Shown: piece after piece, positions 32,503 through 40,493 of the stretch
How the letters are laid out: the number at the start of each line of letters is the position of its first letter
Position numbering within the stretch: the first letter of the stretch is position 1
NCBI RefSeq assembly: GCF_028689845.1
Contig: NZ_JAQVCH010000017.1
Coordinates: 1-62,238, forward strand
Source: Flavobacterium sp.
Lineage (GTDB): Bacteria > Bacteroidota > Bacteroidia > Flavobacteriales > Flavobacteriaceae
Length of the DNA: 62,238 nt
Reading direction: 5' to 3'
Notes under the pieces: model-generated
Told to the model about the DNA's origin: nothing
Seen by the model: the letters and a program-made list of their open reading frames with translations, nothing else
The model's database searches: none
Program-made: the position numbers and the translations under genes

Positions 32503-32847
32503 ATGGCATTAAACTACAACTTATCCAAAGTGTATGCACTTTCTGATAACGATCCTGAGTTCGTTCTACAAATTATTACCCTTTTTGTAAGCGAAATCCC
32601 AGAAGATTTAAAGTTTGTCAAACAAGGTATCGAAGAGAAGAACCACAAGTTAGCCTATAGCTACGCTCATAAAATAAAGCCTACACTTGATTTATTGGGA
32701 ATGAATGTTGCTTACGAAGAAATTCTTCAGGTAGAAGAGTGGACCCGACGCGAGGGCAAACGCAAAGAAATCAAAGAGATTTTTAAAAGCATCGAAAATC
32801 AAGTCGAAAAGGCTGTAAAAGAAATTCACAAAGATTTCGAATTATAA
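32503..32847 (+). CDS. Hpt (histidine phosphotransfer) domain protein
   Basis: This is a 114-residue four-helix protein. The phospho-accepting His lies in SYAHKIKPTLDLLGM (H56), with HxxK and the leucine-rich helix typical of Hpt domains. It relays phosphate between hybrid kinases and response regulators in the cytosol. No partner kinase is next to it; the nearest kinase pair is at 54-56 kb and has its own receiver. Gap to the FAH gene is 4 nt, and copy B of the dispersed repeat starts right after the stop. Confidence 0.9.
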   Translation: MALNYNLSKVYALSDNDPEFVLQIITLFVSEIPEDLKFVKQGIEEKNHKLAYSYAHKIKPTLDLLGMNVAYEEILQVEEWTRREGKRKEIKEIFKSIENQVEKAVKEIHKDFEL

Positions 32848-33000
32848 GAAGCTAATCCGGCTATTCGTTACAAGTCCTCGCTAAAAACCTTTTTTTATAA
32901 GTCAAAAAAAGAAGCTTCTTTGCAGTCGCTTTTTTTTTTGCCAATAAAAAATAGGCTTTCAAGCTCCGGGCTTTTCTCTACTATCCGGGCTAGTGAAAGC
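32848..33000 (+). repeat. Dispersed intergenic repeat, copy B
   Basis: Shares ordered blocks with 15177-15330, in the same direction, directly after a stop codon. The end CTACTATCCGGGCTAGTGAA is the best-preserved block. No coding potential. Confidence 0.65.
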
Positions 33001-33027
33001 AACTCAGAATCTCAGCAACTCAAAAAA

Positions 33028-34275
33028 ATGAAAGCAACCATCATCACCATTGGCGACGAAATTCTCATTGGTCAAATCACCGATACAAACTCGGGATTTA
33101 TAGCCAAAGCTTTTGAAAAAATCGGAGTTCAAATCCATGAAATGATCTCCATAAGTGATAACCAAGAGCACATCCTTTCTACGTTTGCCAAGGTGCAAAA
33201 CCAAGTAGATTTTGTTATTATTACCGGTGGATTAGGTCCAACAAAAGACGATATTACCAAAATAACACTTTGCACTTATTTTCAAGACGTTTTAGTACGC
33301 AACAGCGAGGTAGAGGAACACATCGTGAATTTATTTACTAAAATGAATTATGCGATAACACAAGTCAATCGCGACCAAGCCATGGTGCCCTCTAAAGCTA
33401 TTGTTTTACAAAACAGTCACGGAACAGCACCCGGAATGTGGATGCAAAAAGATGAAACCGTTTTCGTTTCTTTACCAGGTGTTCCTTATGAAATGAGAGC
33501 TATCGTAACGAATGAACTCATTCCTAAAATTGTAAAAACCTATAAACGTCCGTATATCATCCATAAAACCATTCTAACGTATGGTCAAGGAGAAAGCATT
33601 GTAGCAGCACGAATTGAGGATTGGGAAGATAGTTTGCCAAGCTTTGTCAAGCTCGCTTATTTGCCTAGTCCAGGCCGTGTTCGCTTGCGATTAACGGCAA
33701 GAGGAACGGAGGAAAAGCTTTTACAGAAAACTATTGCCGAATTAGTAATCAAACTCACTGAACTAATTAATGATATTATTGTTGGTTTTGAAGAAGAGGA
33801 CAACATCGAAGTGGTTTTAGGAAAGTATTTGACACAAAAAGAATATACCTTAAGTACAGCCGAAAGTTGTACGGGAGGAATGATTTCCGAAATTATTACT
33901 AGTGTAGCAGGTTCCTCAAACTATTTTCGCGGGAGTATCGTTTCTTATGCAACCGATGTTAAAACAAGTTTGTTAAAAGTGCCGCCGGCTACCATTAAAG
34001 AGTTTTCGGTTGTGAGCAAAGAAGTAGCAGAAGCAATGGCGTTAGGCGTTCAGAAGCTAATGCAAACCGATTTTGCCATTGCGACTACGGGAAATGCTGG
34101 GCCAGCAAAAGGAGACTCAGAAGTTGATTTAGGGGTAGTTTGTGTCGCAGTTGCTACGCCAAATGGAGTGTTTTCAGAGGAATTTAACTTTGGGCAACCA
34201 CGTCAAAAAGTAATTGACAGGGCAGTAAATAAAGGCCTCGAAATGCTGCTAAAAGAAATTTTAAAAAACTACTAA
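33028..34275 (+). CDS. cinA: CinA family protein (NMN deamidase-related)
   Basis: This is a 415-residue protein of two parts. The N-terminal molybdopterin-binding-like half has [29 protein letters not shown] and [10 protein letters not shown]. The C-terminal CinA/PncC half has [22 protein letters not shown] and TTGNAGP.KGD. CinA proteins deamidate NMN or hydrolyse ADP-ribose for NAD turnover. Normal length. The ATG at 33028 is chosen because an in-frame start at 32920 would add 36 residues encoded by the dispersed repeat. Confidence 0.92.
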   Translation: MKATIITIGDEILIGQITDTNSGFIAKAFEKIGVQIHEMISISDNQEHILSTFAKVQNQVDFVIITGGLGPTKDDITKITLCTYFQDVLVRNSEVEEHIVNLFTKMNYAITQVNRDQAMVPSKAIVLQNSHGTAPGMWMQKDETVFVSLPGVPYEMRAIVTNELIPKIVKTYKRPYIIHKTILTYGQGESIVAARIEDWEDSLPSFVKLAYLPSPGRVRLRLTARGTEEKLLQKTIAELVIKLTELINDIIVGFEEEDNIEVVLGKYLTQKEYTLSTAESCTGGMISEIITSVAGSSNYFRGSIVSYATDVKTSLLKVPPATIKEFSVVSKEVAEAMALGVQKLMQTDFAIATTGNAGPAKGDSEVDLGVVCVAVATPNGVFSEEFNFGQPRQKVIDRAVNKGLEMLLKEILKNY

Positions 34276-34349
34276 AATTTGTTTGTGTAATAGATTACTT
34301 TTTTGTTTCTTTGCACCCTGATTTTGAATAACGATAAAAGATAAGCATA

Positions 34350-34586
34350 ATGTCAAGAGTTTGTGACCTTACAGGTAAAAGAGCGATGGTAGGAAACAAT
34401 GTTTCTCACGCGATGAACAAAACTAAGAGAAAGTTTTCTGTAAACTTAGTTAAAAAACGTTTCTATCTAGCTGAAGAAGACAGATGGATTTCGCTTAGAG
34501 TAGCAGCGTCTACAATTAAAACAATTAATAAAAAAGGGTTGTCTGCTGTATTGAAAGATGCAAAAGCAAAAGGATTTATTTCTTAA
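34350..34586 (+). CDS. rpmB: 50S ribosomal protein L28
   Basis: This is a 78-residue basic protein with [29 protein letters not shown] and [22 protein letters not shown], characteristic of bacterial L28. It sits on the large ribosomal subunit near the E site. It is first in rpmB-rpmG-DUF4295, the order usual in Bacteroidetes, with ftsY after the terminator. A TTTCTTTG near 34304 may be its -7 box. Confidence 0.97.
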   Translation: MSRVCDLTGKRAMVGNNVSHAMNKTKRKFSVNLVKKRFYLAEEDRWISLRVAASTIKTINKKGLSAVLKDAKAKGFIS

Positions 34587-34611
34587 TTCAACGCTTAAAT
34601 AATATATCACC

Positions 34612-34794
34612 ATGGCAAAAAAAGGCAATAGAATTCAGGTAATTTTAGAGTGTACAGAGCACAAAACGTCAGGAGTTCCTGGAACGTCACGTTATATCAC
34701 GACTAAAAACAAAAAAAATACACCAGATAGATTAGAGATTAAAAAATTTAATCCAATCTTGAAGAAAGTAACTATTCACAAAGAAATTAAATAA
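34612..34794 (+). CDS. rpmG: 50S ribosomal protein L33
   Basis: This is a 60-residue protein with [38 protein letters not shown] and VTIHKEIK. It keeps only one Cys in the position of the usual zinc pair, so it is probably a Cys-minus, zinc-independent form, which is common in L33. It lies 25 nt after rpmB and 8 nt before the DUF4295 gene. Confidence 0.96.
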   Translation: MAKKGNRIQVILECTEHKTSGVPGTSRYITTKNKKNTPDRLEIKKFNPILKKVTIHKEIK

Positions 34795-34802
34795 GATAAG
34801 AA

Positions 34803-34955
34803 ATGGCAAAGAAAACCGTAGCAACGTTACAAACAGCGTCAAAAAGATTAACTAAAGCCATTAAAATGGTAAAGTCTCCAAAATCTGGAGCTTATACTTT
34901 TGTTGAATCTGTAATGGCTCCAGAGCTTGTTGATAATTTTTTACAAAAAAAATAA
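34803..34955 (+). CDS. DUF4295 domain-containing protein
   Basis: This is a 50-residue very basic protein, from ATG 34803 to TAA 34955. It begins MAKKTVATLQTASKRLTKAI and ends FVESVMAPELVDNFLQKK. DUF4295 follows L33 in nearly all Bacteroidetes. Its size, charge and place suggest a lineage-specific ribosomal or ribosome-associated protein (inference). It is separated from rpmG by 8 nt and followed by a terminator at 34977. Confidence 0.9.
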   Translation: MAKKTVATLQTASKRLTKAIKMVKSPKSGAYTFVESVMAPELVDNFLQKK

Positions 34956-34976
34956 TCAGCATTACTATAATATACT

Positions 34977-35010
34977 AAAGCTACTTTCCTTGAAAGTAGC
35001 TTTTTATTTT
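34977..35010 (+). terminator. Terminator of the rpmB-rpmG-DUF4295 operon
   Basis: Perfect 12-bp stem AAAGCTACTTTC / GAAAGTAGCTTT with a 3-nt loop and T-rich tail. Confidence 0.9.
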
Positions 35011-35018
35011 TATATTTG
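35011..35018 (+). promoter_or_regulatory. -7 element of the ftsY promoter
   Basis: TATATTTG, immediately after the terminator and 33 nt before ATG 35052. Confidence 0.5.
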
Positions 35019-35051
35019 TTATCAGATTAAAAATTACTAAACCAATTGAAT

Positions 35052-36005
35052 ATGAGTTTTTTCAAACGAATATTTTCTTCCGAAAAAAAAGAAACCTTAG
35101 ATAAAGGATTAGAACAATCGAAAACTTCTTTTTTTGCTAAATTAACCAAAGCCGTGGCCGGAAAATCCTCGGTTGATGAAGATGTATTGGATAATTTAGA
35201 AGAAGTACTCATTTCTTCGGATGTAGGTGTAAAAACCACTCTAAAAATCATCGACCGCATTGAAGCTCGGGTTGCTCGTGACAAATATATGGGTACCGAT
35301 GAGCTAAATAAAATCCTCCGGGAAGAAATAGCAGGTTTATTATCTGAAACTAATTCTGGCGAAGCTACCCAATTTGATATTCCAGCTAACAAAAAACCGT
35401 ATGTCATTATGGTTGTGGGTGTAAATGGTGTTGGAAAAACAACTACTATCGGAAAATTAGCCTTTCAACTTAAAAAAGCAGGATATAAAGTAGTGCTTGG
35501 AGCAGCGGACACATTTAGAGCCGCCGCAATTGACCAATTACAAATCTGGGCCGATCGAGTTGGTATTCCAATTGTGAAGCAACAAATGGGAAGCGACCCT
35601 GCTTCTGTTGCTTTTGATACCCTACAAAGTGCCGTAACACAAAATGCTGATGTCGTAATTATTGATACAGCTGGACGTTTGCATAATAAAGTTAACTTAA
35701 TGAATGAGTTGACTAAAGTAAAACGGGTGATGCAAAAAGTAGTAGGTGATGCTCCACATGATGTATTGTTAGTATTAGATGGTTCCACTGGACAAAATGC
35801 TTTTGAACAAGCAAAAGAATTTACTGCAGCAACCGAAGTAACGTGCTTGGCGGTAACAAAATTAGATGGAACAGCAAAAGGCGGCGTTGTGATTGGTATC
35901 TCAGACCAATTTCAAATTCCAGTAAAATATATTGGTGTAGGCGAAGGGATTGAAGATTTACAAGTCTTTAATAAATATGAATTTGTAGATTCTTTTTTTA
36001 AATAA
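35052..36005 (+). CDS. ftsY: Signal recognition particle receptor FtsY
   Basis: This 317-residue SRP GTPase docks ribosome-nascent chain complexes at the membrane. It has the helical N domain (about 20-95), G1 GVNGVGKTTTIGKLA, DTFRAAAIDQL, DTAGRLHN, the guanine motif TKLDGTAKGG and a C-terminal GVGEGIEDLQVF. The acidic A domain of E. coli FtsY is absent, as usual in Bacteroidetes. The start is ATG 35052 (MSFFKRIF), not the TTG six bases earlier. The next gene begins at the last base of the ftsY stop. Confidence 0.96.
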   Translation: MSFFKRIFSSEKKETLDKGLEQSKTSFFAKLTKAVAGKSSVDEDVLDNLEEVLISSDVGVKTTLKIIDRIEARVARDKYMGTDELNKILREEIAGLLSETNSGEATQFDIPANKKPYVIMVVGVNGVGKTTTIGKLAFQLKKAGYKVVLGAADTFRAAAIDQLQIWADRVGIPIVKQQMGSDPASVAFDTLQSAVTQNADVVIIDTAGRLHNKVNLMNELTKVKRVMQKVVGDAPHDVLLVLDGSTGQNAFEQAKEFTAATEVTCLAVTKLDGTAKGGVVIGISDQFQIPVKYIGVGEGIEDLQVFNKYEFVDSFFK

Positions 36006-36301
36006 TGGAGGCAGAACCGTTAGTTTTTAATAAATATTTAGTTTCCTTTACTAAAATCGTTTCGGTATATGCTTTCTTTTTTGTGCTACTCAAATCGATT
36101 GCAATTCTTAGAGGTGCTTGGCTAATTCCAAATTTAATAATTGCTCTTCCTTTTGTTTTAATGGGAATTTTGACGGCTTATACGGTAGTAGCTAAAAAAT
36201 ATTCTTGGGTGTTGACTATTCTAACCCTAGTATTAATTTTAGTCACCCGTTATTATGAACAAGAATGGGTTTATTGGCTTCAATCCAATTACGGCAATTA
36301 A
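36005..36301 (+). CDS. Small membrane protein, three helices
   Basis: This is a 98-residue protein with three hydrophobic segments (about 13-33, 41-60 and 65-82) and a short polar tail. There is no recognised domain. Its ATG shares a base with the ftsY stop (TAATG), so the two are co-translated. It may help the Sec/SRP machinery or merely share the mRNA, which cannot be told from sequence. Its 3' end overlaps the convergent hydrolase gene by 4 nt. Confidence 0.75.
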   Translation: MEAEPLVFNKYLVSFTKIVSVYAFFFVLLKSIAILRGAWLIPNLIIALPFVLMGILTAYTVVAKKYSWVLTILTLVLILVTRYYEQEWVYWLQSNYGN

Positions 36302-37365
36302 TTCATAATTGCATTAATTTTTACCCACAAGTCATTGTCAAAACCACTCAATCCAAAGGTTGGATTTTCAGGATTTGCTACTTGTCCTAATCGGATAACC
36401 ACCATTTTCTTACTCGGAATGATATATATTTTTTGATCATTTTTACCTAAGGCACAAATCATATCGATTGGTGCATTTGGAATTAAACTACCTTGAAAAT
36501 GAAATTGTGTTTGCGGTAATTTAAAACTATCTTTTCCGTTTAACCACCACAAATAACCATAAGCTTTGTTTATTTCTTGCGAAGTGGTCATCGCATTTGT
36601 TAAATAAGATTCGGGAACAATCACGTTCGTTTCCCATTTCCCTTTGTTTAACATTAACAATCCAAAACGAGCCATGCTTCTAGTGTTGCTATAAAATACA
36701 CTTAATCCGTCATTCGCAATCCAGGTTCCAGTCATTCCAATTCGGTCACGTAAACGTGAATTGAAATACGCTGACCAAGTCTGTCCCGTGGCTTGTGCAA
36801 CTACCTCTTGCAATTTTACGTAAACATTATGATAGGCCCAACGAGTTCCTGCATCGGCAACAAATTGAAGATTTGCTGGAGAAACATCATTTCCCAACGT
36901 TTCATTTAAGCCAGAGGTCATCGTTAAAAGATGTCGATTGGTAATTAAATTTTCTTTAGAAAGTGGTGCGGCGGTCCAACCATTCCCCAAATAATCGGAA
37001 ACTTTTGCATGACTATTTAAAAGACCCTCTTTTTCTGCAATACCGACCATAGTTGAGGTTAACGTTTTTCCTGCACTCGCCCAATACCATGAAGAAGAGG
37101 CATCGTGGCCATTAAAATAATTTTCTAACACGATTTTTCCATTCACTAAAATGATAAAACCTTTGGTGTTTTTATTTTCTAAATAATTCAATAAGTCGGG
37201 CACAGCACTTTGATTCCAACCCAAACTTTCAACAGATTTTGTTTCCCATAAATTGGAGTTTAACGGCGGAAAATACATGGGTTCTACAGATACATTCGTG
37301 TCATCATCAGAAGCACAGTTCAAAAATAAAAGGAATAACATTAGGAAATAAAGACTTGTTTTCAT
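36298..37365 (-). CDS. Serine hydrolase, beta-lactamase class C/EstB family (lipoprotein)
   Basis: This is a 355-residue exported protein. The signal peptide ends FLLFLNC with Cys 17 as likely lipid site, followed by DDDTN. The nucleophile motif SxxK is WASAGKTL (S and K of SAGK). The second motif is probably Y-H-N in WAYHNVY, and a late HFQGS takes the place of the KTG box. This family includes esterases, peptidases and penicillin-binding proteins, rarely true beta-lactamases. Envelope location is predicted. It is convergent with the small membrane gene. Confidence 0.88.
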   Translation of the reverse strand: MKTSLYFLMLFLLFLNCASDDDTNVSVEPMYFPPLNSNLWETKSVESLGWNQSAVPDLLNYLENKNTKGFIILVNGKIVLENYFNGHDASSSWYWASAGKTLTSTMVGIAEKEGLLNSHAKVSDYLGNGWTAAPLSKENLITNRHLLTMTSGLNETLGNDVSPANLQFVADAGTRWAYHNVYVKLQEVVAQATGQTWSAYFNSRLRDRIGMTGTWIANDGLSVFYSNTRSMARFGLLMLNKGKWETNVIVPESYLTNAMTTSQEINKAYGYLWWLNGKDSFKLPQTQFHFQGSLIPNAPIDMICALGKNDQKIYIIPSKKMVVIRLGQVANPENPTFGLSGFDNDLWVKINAIMN

Positions 37366-37469
37366 GCTGCTATTATTTCAATTAAGACACTAAAGAACGA
37401 AAAAGGTTTAATTAAAATTACTTTTTATTTGAACGAAATTAATTGTAATTTTAGATTTTATTTGATGTA

Positions 37470-37889
37470 ATGAAAAAAATATATTTTGTAGCTGTTTTTA
37501 TCGTCGTTCTTTTTTCTTGTCAGCACACGGTCAAACGGGATGATTTAACCAAAATAAATGGTTATTGGGAAATTCAAAAAGTTGCTTTTCCAGATGGGCA
37601 AGAAAAGCAGTACACCATCAATGAAACAATTGATTTTTTTGAATGGAAGGACGAAAAAGGATTTCGAAAAAAGTTAAAACCTCAATTCGATGGTACTTTC
37701 GTGGTCAATAATGAACAAGAACAGATTGAAATTAAAGATAGTGCAGGTGTCATGTATATCTACTATACCACCAAATTTGACGCATGGAAAGAAGAACTTA
37801 ATTTGCTGTCAGATAGTATTTTAATATTAAAGAACAAAGATAATTTAACCTATCATTACAAACGATTTATTCCTTTTTCAATTAAATAA
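37470..37889 (+). CDS. Hypothetical lipoprotein, lipocalin-like
   Basis: This is a 139-residue protein with signal peptide and lipobox (FSCQ, Cys 16). The mature part opens LTKINGYWEIQKVAFPDGQEK, a pattern seen in lipocalin-like Bacteroidetes lipoproteins, then alternating beta strands to the end. No ligand can be inferred. It is 23 nt before the DUF721 gene and probably co-transcribed. Confidence 0.75.
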   Translation: MKKIYFVAVFIVVLFSCQHTVKRDDLTKINGYWEIQKVAFPDGQEKQYTINETIDFFEWKDEKGFRKKLKPQFDGTFVVNNEQEQIEIKDSAGVMYIYYTTKFDAWKEELNLLSDSILILKNKDNLTYHYKRFIPFSIK

Positions 37890-37912
37890 TACTGAAATAA
37901 ATTCAGCATAAA

Positions 37913-38209
37913 ATGGCAAAACGATTAAGTAACGAAAGTTCAATTTCAGAAGTTCTCCAAACGTTTATTGAAAAAAATAAGCTTCAAAACGGCATGGACA
38001 AAATTGATGTCGAGAAAGCCTGGAAAGAGTTGATGGGAGTTGGCGTTAACAACTATACCCAAGAAGTTATTTTAAAAGGAAGTACACTTCATGTCACCTT
38101 AACTTCTGCAGTTTTGAGAGAAGAATTATCCTATGGTAAACATAAAATAATCGCCATGATTAATGAAGAACTTCGTAAAGATATTGTGAAAGAATTGAAT
38201 TTGCGTTGA
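37913..38209 (+). CDS. DUF721 (DciA-like) protein
   Basis: This is a 98-residue basic protein: EVLQTFIEKNKLQNGMDKIDVEKAWKELMG, then NYTQEVILKGSTLHVTLTSAVLREELSYGKHKIIAMINEEL. This fits DUF721, the family of DciA, the helicase-loading factor that works with DnaB in most bacteria without DnaC. Short DUF721 proteins of about 100 residues are usual in Bacteroidetes. A helicase-loading role is known for the family, not shown here. Confidence 0.85.
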   Translation: MAKRLSNESSISEVLQTFIEKNKLQNGMDKIDVEKAWKELMGVGVNNYTQEVILKGSTLHVTLTSAVLREELSYGKHKIIAMINEELRKDIVKELNLR

Positions 38210-38228
38210 TGTTTTTAGGAATTGACAA

Positions 38229-38260
38229 AAAAATCTCGTTTCAATTTGAAACGAGATTTT
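38229..38260. terminator. Bidirectional terminator between DUF721 gene and ndk
   Basis: Stem AAATCTCGTTTC / GAAACGAGATTT with 5-nt AATTT loop, A-run before and T-run after, between convergent genes. Confidence 0.85.
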
Positions 38261-38282
38261 ATATTTTTAATCAAAATGCTGA

Positions 38283-38702
38283 CTAAAACATTTCTCTTCC
38301 AGCAAAATGGAAAGCACCTTCAATTGCTGCATTCTCATCTGAATCTGAACCGTGAACGGCATTTTCTCCCATTGAAGTTGCATATTTTTTACGAATAGTT
38401 CCTTCAGCAGCATTAGCAGGGTTTGTAGCACCAATTAATGTTCTGAAATCTTCTACTGCATTATCTTTTTCTAAAATAGCAGCCACAATCGGGCCACGTG
38501 TCATAAATTCAACTAACTCGCCATAAAATGGTCTTTCAGCGTGAACAGCATAAAATTCTTTTGCGTCAGCGATAGTTAATTGTGTTAATTTCATTGCTAC
38601 AATTCTGAAACCACCTTCAGTAATCATATTTAAAATTCCTCCAATGTGTCCATTTTCAACACCATCGGGCTTAATCATTGTAAAAGTTCTATTCGTTGCC
38701 AT
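38283..38702 (-). CDS. ndk: Nucleoside diphosphate kinase
   Basis: This 139-residue enzyme exchanges phosphate between nucleoside di- and triphosphates. Seen are [17 protein letters not shown] at the start, [18 protein letters not shown], and the active-site [12 protein letters not shown] with phospho-His H117. Length is typical for bacterial Ndk. The -7 box TATCTTTG at 38739-38732 (minus strand) gives a leader of about 25 nt. It is monocistronic, with a terminator downstream. Confidence 0.97.
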   Translation of the reverse strand: MATNRTFTMIKPDGVENGHIGGILNMITEGGFRIVAMKLTQLTIADAKEFYAVHAERPFYGELVEFMTRGPIVAAILEKDNAVEDFRTLIGATNPANAAEGTIRKKYATSMGENAVHGSDSDENAAIEGAFHFAGREMF

Positions 38703-38731
38703 AACGTTTTTTTTGTTTTTTTATTCGGGTG

Positions 38732-38739
38732 CAAAGATA
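38732..38739 (-). promoter_or_regulatory. -7 element of the ndk promoter
   Basis: Minus-strand TATCTTTG, an exact TANNTTTG match 29 nt before the ATG at 38702. Confidence 0.55.
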
Positions 38740-38755
38740 GTGTTTTAGTTTGAAA

Positions 38756-38776
38756 TTTCAAGTCTAAGGTTTCAAG
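38756..38776. repeat. Heptamer tandem repeat (TTTCAAG/TCTAAGG)
   Basis: Three 7-bp units: TTTCAAG, TCTAAGG, TTTCAAG, between ndk and bshC. Confidence 0.65.
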
Positions 38777-38780
38777 TTTT

Positions 38781-40379
38781 TTACAAAACCAGTACTTTAA
38801 ACTCATCCTCCAAAGGTTTCAAATCTTCAAATAATTTATCGATTAATTCCTTTCCAAATTCTAAATAGTATTCAGAAAAATTTGCTTTTCGCTCTTGTAA
38901 ACTTTGGTTTGGGAATAATTCGTTTTGCAAAGAAGTAATTCGTTCTAATTTGTCGGCTAAAACTCTTTTTTCAGCTTTTAACAATCGTTTTTCTAAGTTT
39001 TCTAGCCCTTTTATTTGCTTGATTTCTTGTGCTTTTACCGCTCCAATAAATGATTTGTCCGTTCTAATCGCTATTTCATGTAAATCTTCAAATTGCTTTT
39101 TGAGATATGCTTTTTGAACAGAAAAATCTATTTCTAGATTGGATAAGGTTTTTGTTTTATTTGTCAGTAATTCACCTTGTTTACTAAATAAATCTCCCCA
39201 TGTTAATTCTAATTTATCCGCTTTTTGAACTTGTTTTTCTGTTGCAATTAAAACGGAATTGCGTAATAAAAGCATTGGAAAAGCCACCTTATTCGCTTCA
39301 AAATTGGATTTTAATTCTAACCAATAAGCCAATTCTCCACCACCACCAATATAACATAAATTAGGCAAAATCACTTCTTGATACAACGGGCGTAAAATTA
39401 CATTCGGACTGAATTTTTCAGGATTATTTTCTAATTCTACTAGGATTTCACTTTCAGAAAAGGAATAATTTGTATTTAAAACACTGTATTTATTATTTTC
39501 AAAAACGATTCTTTCTCTCAAATTGTCTTCAATATAAAACAAATTAATTTCTCGCGGATTGACTTGAACTTTGTATTCTGACAAAAGTTCATTCGTCTTC
39601 AAAACCTCATTACTCGAAGTCTGATTCACTAATTCTTCTTTAGCATATGGTATGAATACTCTTTTTAAATTTGCGTCATCACCATCTAAAATTACTAAGC
39701 CTTTTTCTTTAAAAAGCTCATTGGCTATAAATCGCGTGGCATCAGCTAAATTTGAATATTCTACATATCCTTTTTGGAATAAATTTTTTAAAAAAGCAGT
39801 ATTTTCACCTAAACCTAATTTGGAAGAAAATTGTTCAAAAACGGTTTCTAAACCTTCCGTTGATAATCTTCCAACTGGACCAAGGCTTTCTTTCTGCCAA
39901 GAAACTTTTTTCCCTTTAAACCAAAAATGATTAATTTCTTCAAAATCATGATCTTCGGTTGCCATCCAATAAATTGGAACAAAATTTTGATTGGGATAGG
40001 CGGTTTTCAACTGTTCACAAAGGTTGATAGTTGAAATGATTTTATATAAAAAATATAATGGACCCGTAAACAAATTCAACTGATGACCAGTTGTAACCGT
40101 AAAGGTGTTTGAATGGTTTAAAAGTTTAATGTTGTTTAAAGTAGCTGGAGAAGCTTCAATGGATTTGTATTGTTTTTGAAGTGTAGCAACTAGAATTTGT
40201 CTTTTTTGATTGCTATTGTCATTGAAATTGATTTTTTTTTCCTCAATTTGAGATTTAAAATTTTCCAACTTTGGAAACCGATTGTATAAAACTTTAAGTT
40301 CAGTTTTTTCCTCTAAATAATCAATCATTAATTTAGAAAAATAACCTGATTTTTGATAGCTGATACAGTCGTTGGGCAT
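38781..40379 (-). CDS. bshC: Bacillithiol biosynthesis cysteine-adding enzyme BshC
   Basis: This 532-residue protein matches BshC, which joins cysteine to glucosaminyl-malate in the last step of bacillithiol synthesis. Seen are TVTTGHQLNLFTGPLYFLYKI, PIYWMATEDHDFEEIN, NVILRPLYQEVILPNLCYIGGGGELAYW, and a C-terminal coiled coil (LENLEKRLLKAEKRVLADKLERI). The length is normal. BshA and BshB are not in the window. Bacillithiol is the low-molecular-weight thiol of many Bacteroidetes and Firmicutes. The gene is divergent from the radical SAM gene. Confidence 0.95.
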   Translation of the reverse strand: MPNDCISYQKSGYFSKLMIDYLEEKTELKVLYNRFPKLENFKSQIEEKKINFNDNSNQKRQILVATLQKQYKSIEASPATLNNIKLLNHSNTFTVTTGHQLNLFTGPLYFLYKIISTINLCEQLKTAYPNQNFVPIYWMATEDHDFEEINHFWFKGKKVSWQKESLGPVGRLSTEGLETVFEQFSSKLGLGENTAFLKNLFQKGYVEYSNLADATRFIANELFKEKGLVILDGDDANLKRVFIPYAKEELVNQTSSNEVLKTNELLSEYKVQVNPREINLFYIEDNLRERIVFENNKYSVLNTNYSFSESEILVELENNPEKFSPNVILRPLYQEVILPNLCYIGGGGELAYWLELKSNFEANKVAFPMLLLRNSVLIATEKQVQKADKLELTWGDLFSKQGELLTNKTKTLSNLEIDFSVQKAYLKKQFEDLHEIAIRTDKSFIGAVKAQEIKQIKGLENLEKRLLKAEKRVLADKLERITSLQNELFPNQSLQERKANFSEYYLEFGKELIDKLFEDLKPLEDEFKVLVL

Positions 40380-40470
40380 AGATTTGAAATTTTCGTAAAA
40401 ATACAGAAAATAAAAGTAGTTAAAATAGGTTTAACAAATGGTTAGGAAATGATAATTAAAAATTTCAACT

Positions 40471-40478
40471 TACTTTTG
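40471..40478 (+). promoter_or_regulatory. -7 element of the radical SAM gene
   Basis: TACTTTTG, exact match, 15 nt before the TTG start at 40494. Confidence 0.5.
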
Positions 40479-40493
40479 TTTAAAATTTAATTG

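Noticed and set aside
32920..33027. Longer N-terminus for the CinA-like protein
   Set aside because: The extra 36 residues come from the dispersed repeat and do not resemble the family; ATG 33028 starts the normal [13 protein letters not shown].
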